Shown in pieces: positions 62,346 to 64,000 of a stretch of DNA of 64,000 nt. Positions within the stretch are counted from its first letter, which is position 1. Each line of letters begins with the position of its first letter. The position numbers were made by a program, and so were the translations under genes. Source of the stretch: Ianthella basta (taxonomy: Eukaryota; Porifera; Demospongiae; Verongiida; Ianthellidae); contig OZ025870.1 in assembly GCA_964019415.1 (NCBI GenBank), positions 8,709,915-8,773,914 of the forward strand. The letters are read 5' to 3'. The notes under the pieces were generated by a model, which was not told where the DNA came from, ran no database searches, and saw only the letters and a program-made list of their open reading frames with translations.

Positions 62346-62689
62346 TACCTAACAAACTACAATTGCATGGCTGCATGACTGTAACAGTGAGATACGTAAA
62401 TGTAGCATTTTTATTTTTTCTGTTTTCTCTCGAGGCTCCAGCTGTAGCTGTGCAGCTTCCTCTTCCAAGCATTTGGTAGTTTTGGGCCCCCTCCCCCAAC
62501 TGTCCCATTAATGAACGCAAATACTAGTCCTGCAAGCCAGATTATTGTGCAACAGTCAGGCTCCTGATACTATGCAATTACATGAATTTGTACCGGCTTT
62601 GCAATGATAATGATAACAAGTGTTCTGATAAAAGCTGTTTTAGATAGGGTTTGGAGCAGTGACTTTATAAGGATGCCACATCCTCTGTT

Positions 62690-62900
62690 GTGAACCCACC
62701 ATTAAGGTTGAGAAGAAGATCAACAGCTCCTCAAAAGCCATTCACCAAGATGGACACATCTCCAGCAAGCTCTACAGCCAGCTTACCCCCAAATATACAG
62801 ATTTCCTACAAGTGTGGTCTTCCCAAGGTCCATAAGGGAGTACCCATGAGATCTACCATTAATGCCACTCGCTAAAGAATTAGCCAGAATCCTAACCATC
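62690..62900 (+). pseudogene. Penelope-like reverse transcriptase fragment
   Basis: Two frames give SSKLYSQLTPKYTDFLQVW and KCGLPKVHKGVPMRSTI, matching the L..L.P......YGLPKVHKxxxPLRPI block of Penelope-like RTs. Stops follow immediately. Confidence 0.5.
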
Positions 62901-63467
62901 ATTTGTAAGGGCCTGAGTGGCTAGGAAACTCATCGTGGCTTTGTGCACACTGGCCAATGGGTTAAACAGCAATTCAGATGATTTGGTGTATCTACAGACC
63001 CATTCATCAGTGATGATCAATTGAGTTGGTTGTACATGTTTGTTGGTGGTAGGCTTCAAGCAACAACCAACCCAAAGGAATCCATATTTAATAGCTAATA
63101 GTATAGTAAGTTTTGGCAACCTCACTTCTAAGAAATCTGTTTCTTCTCTGCCGAAAGACGTTTAACATGCTGTACTAGTCAAGTGTCGCTTGACCCAGTC
63201 AGGCGATGCCTAGCTAATCCTTTACAGTACCTCTGTCACAGCCTTAACCAATGTTAGAACTAGTTAACCTTATTTAGTGTTGGTTGTGTGTACGAACCTT
63301 GTCAGAGATAACATCTATCGGATCCAGCGAGCATCATTTTGACATTTGAACAGTCATTTTGTCCCTCTTTATTTGGGTTGTGCAAGCAGTGGTCTCATTT
63401 CCCCTTTTCCAGGGAAAGAAGAAAGGATCTGGCCCCTACGTGCTATGACTACATGTCGTCTAGTCCT
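62900..63467. other. No gene seen
   Basis: Low-similarity sequence between the Penelope-like fragment and the transposase relic. There are no repeats or ORFs of note. Confidence 0.5.
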
Positions 63468-63800
63468 CTAGTTTGAGCAGAAAATAATCTCTTCCTCAAT
63501 GCCAGTTAAAGACTGGATGTAAGCCCTCGCTGTCTCCATTGCATCAAGGAATTGCTTAAAGCTGGGGACAAACACTGCTACAGATTCATCACTGTCTTCT
63601 GCAATTGTAGTTTCCAGCTCTTTTCCACCTAGGATGGACTGTACAATGTCTTCGTCTGGACACTCTTCTGAGGTTGGAGTCTGAGCTTCTTCTCTTGACA
63701 GCTGGTCAATATCCTCAATAGCAATGCCCAGTGCTTCACATTCTTCTTCAATTCCTGGCAATTCACTATCTACAGTGTTGCTCTCCGCTGGGCAAGGAGA
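63468..63800 (-). pseudogene. Tigger/pogo-like transposase C-terminal fragment
   Basis: The minus strand reads IEEECEALGIAIEDIDQLSR, CPDEDIVQSILGG, EDSDESVAVFVPSFKQFLDA and METARAYIQSL. The pattern DEDIVQxxL, an acidic stretch, then a single amphipathic helix is typical of the C-terminus after the DDE domain of Tigger/CENP-B-like transposases. The catalytic core is absent upstream, replaced by GGCGGAAATGGC-type repeats (63780-63840). Confidence 0.45.
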
Positions 63801-64000
63801 AACGGCGGAATGGCGGAAATGGCAGAAACAGCGGAAATTGCAGAAATAACAGAAACACTCAAAAATGAAGTCCCCTTCATAATCATAATAAACCCCACCC
63901 ACATAATAAGCCCCACCCACTTAGTAAACCCCACTGAATAAGTTCACCCTACAGCAAAGAATAAACTGAACTTCACACACAATGCGAGAGCTGGATTCGA

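Overview
The window is animal nuclear DNA, most likely from a demosponge. The genes are split by GT-AG introns and there are long (GT)n microsatellites. There is dense non-LTR retrotransposon debris and several DNA-transposon relics. The host genes are CARD/ankyrin-repeat proteins of a kind I associate with sponge innate-immunity-like gene families. Species assignment is inference. I see no bacterial operons, rRNA, tRNA or CRISPR.

Region 1 (1-20 kb, + strand) is the 3' part of an ankyrin-repeat gene. Eight tandem exon-pair cassettes (204 nt + 99 nt, all introns phase 0, about 101 residues and 3 ankyrin repeats each) are followed by a distinct ankyrin exon (19532-19723) and a probable terminal exon (20002-20073). 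The first six cassettes lie in two virtually identical 7,346-bp blocks, each carrying the same two transposon insertions. When the insertions and one target-site copy each are subtracted, cassette spacing becomes 1452/1452/1458 bp throughout. That supports 5-bp and 4-bp target-site duplications and a 4,362-bp higher-order ancestral period.

Region 2 (20.2-43.6 kb) is a retroelement graveyard between the two host genes. It holds a CR1/L2-like LINE with a PHD-finger ORF1, a nearly intact restriction-like-endonuclease (REL) LINE on the minus strand (966 codons) with decayed relatives, and an RTE-like fragment nested in one of those relatives. It also holds duplicated satellite-like segments with (GT)n tracts, a tyrosine-kinase pseudogene fragment (HRD to HHD, DFG to NFG) and an intronless decayed copy of methylthioribose-1-phosphate isomerase.

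Region 3 (43.6-59.8 kb and beyond, + strand) is a second host gene. A GC-rich promoter with a palindromic C/EBP-type site leads to CARD, linker, CARD, a 288-residue uncharacterised domain, then ankyrin exons. All seven proposed exons join in frame (phases 1,1,1,0,0,0). Introns contain foldback elements with hammerhead-ribozyme cores, a Tc1-like transposase fragment, and two RTE-like LINEs with (TG)n tails. One LINE follows a splice donor that abuts a (GT)n run.

Region 4 (59.8-64 kb) has no further recognisable exon. It contains decayed retroelement and Penelope-like fragments, a 146-bp TA-flanked MITE and the C-terminal part of a Tigger/pogo-like transposase on the minus strand.

The two host genes look like members of one tandem CARD-ankyrin cluster. 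Region 1 would be the 3' half of one paralogue and region 3 the 5' half of the next. The ankyrin part appears to grow by duplication of symmetric phase-0 cassettes.
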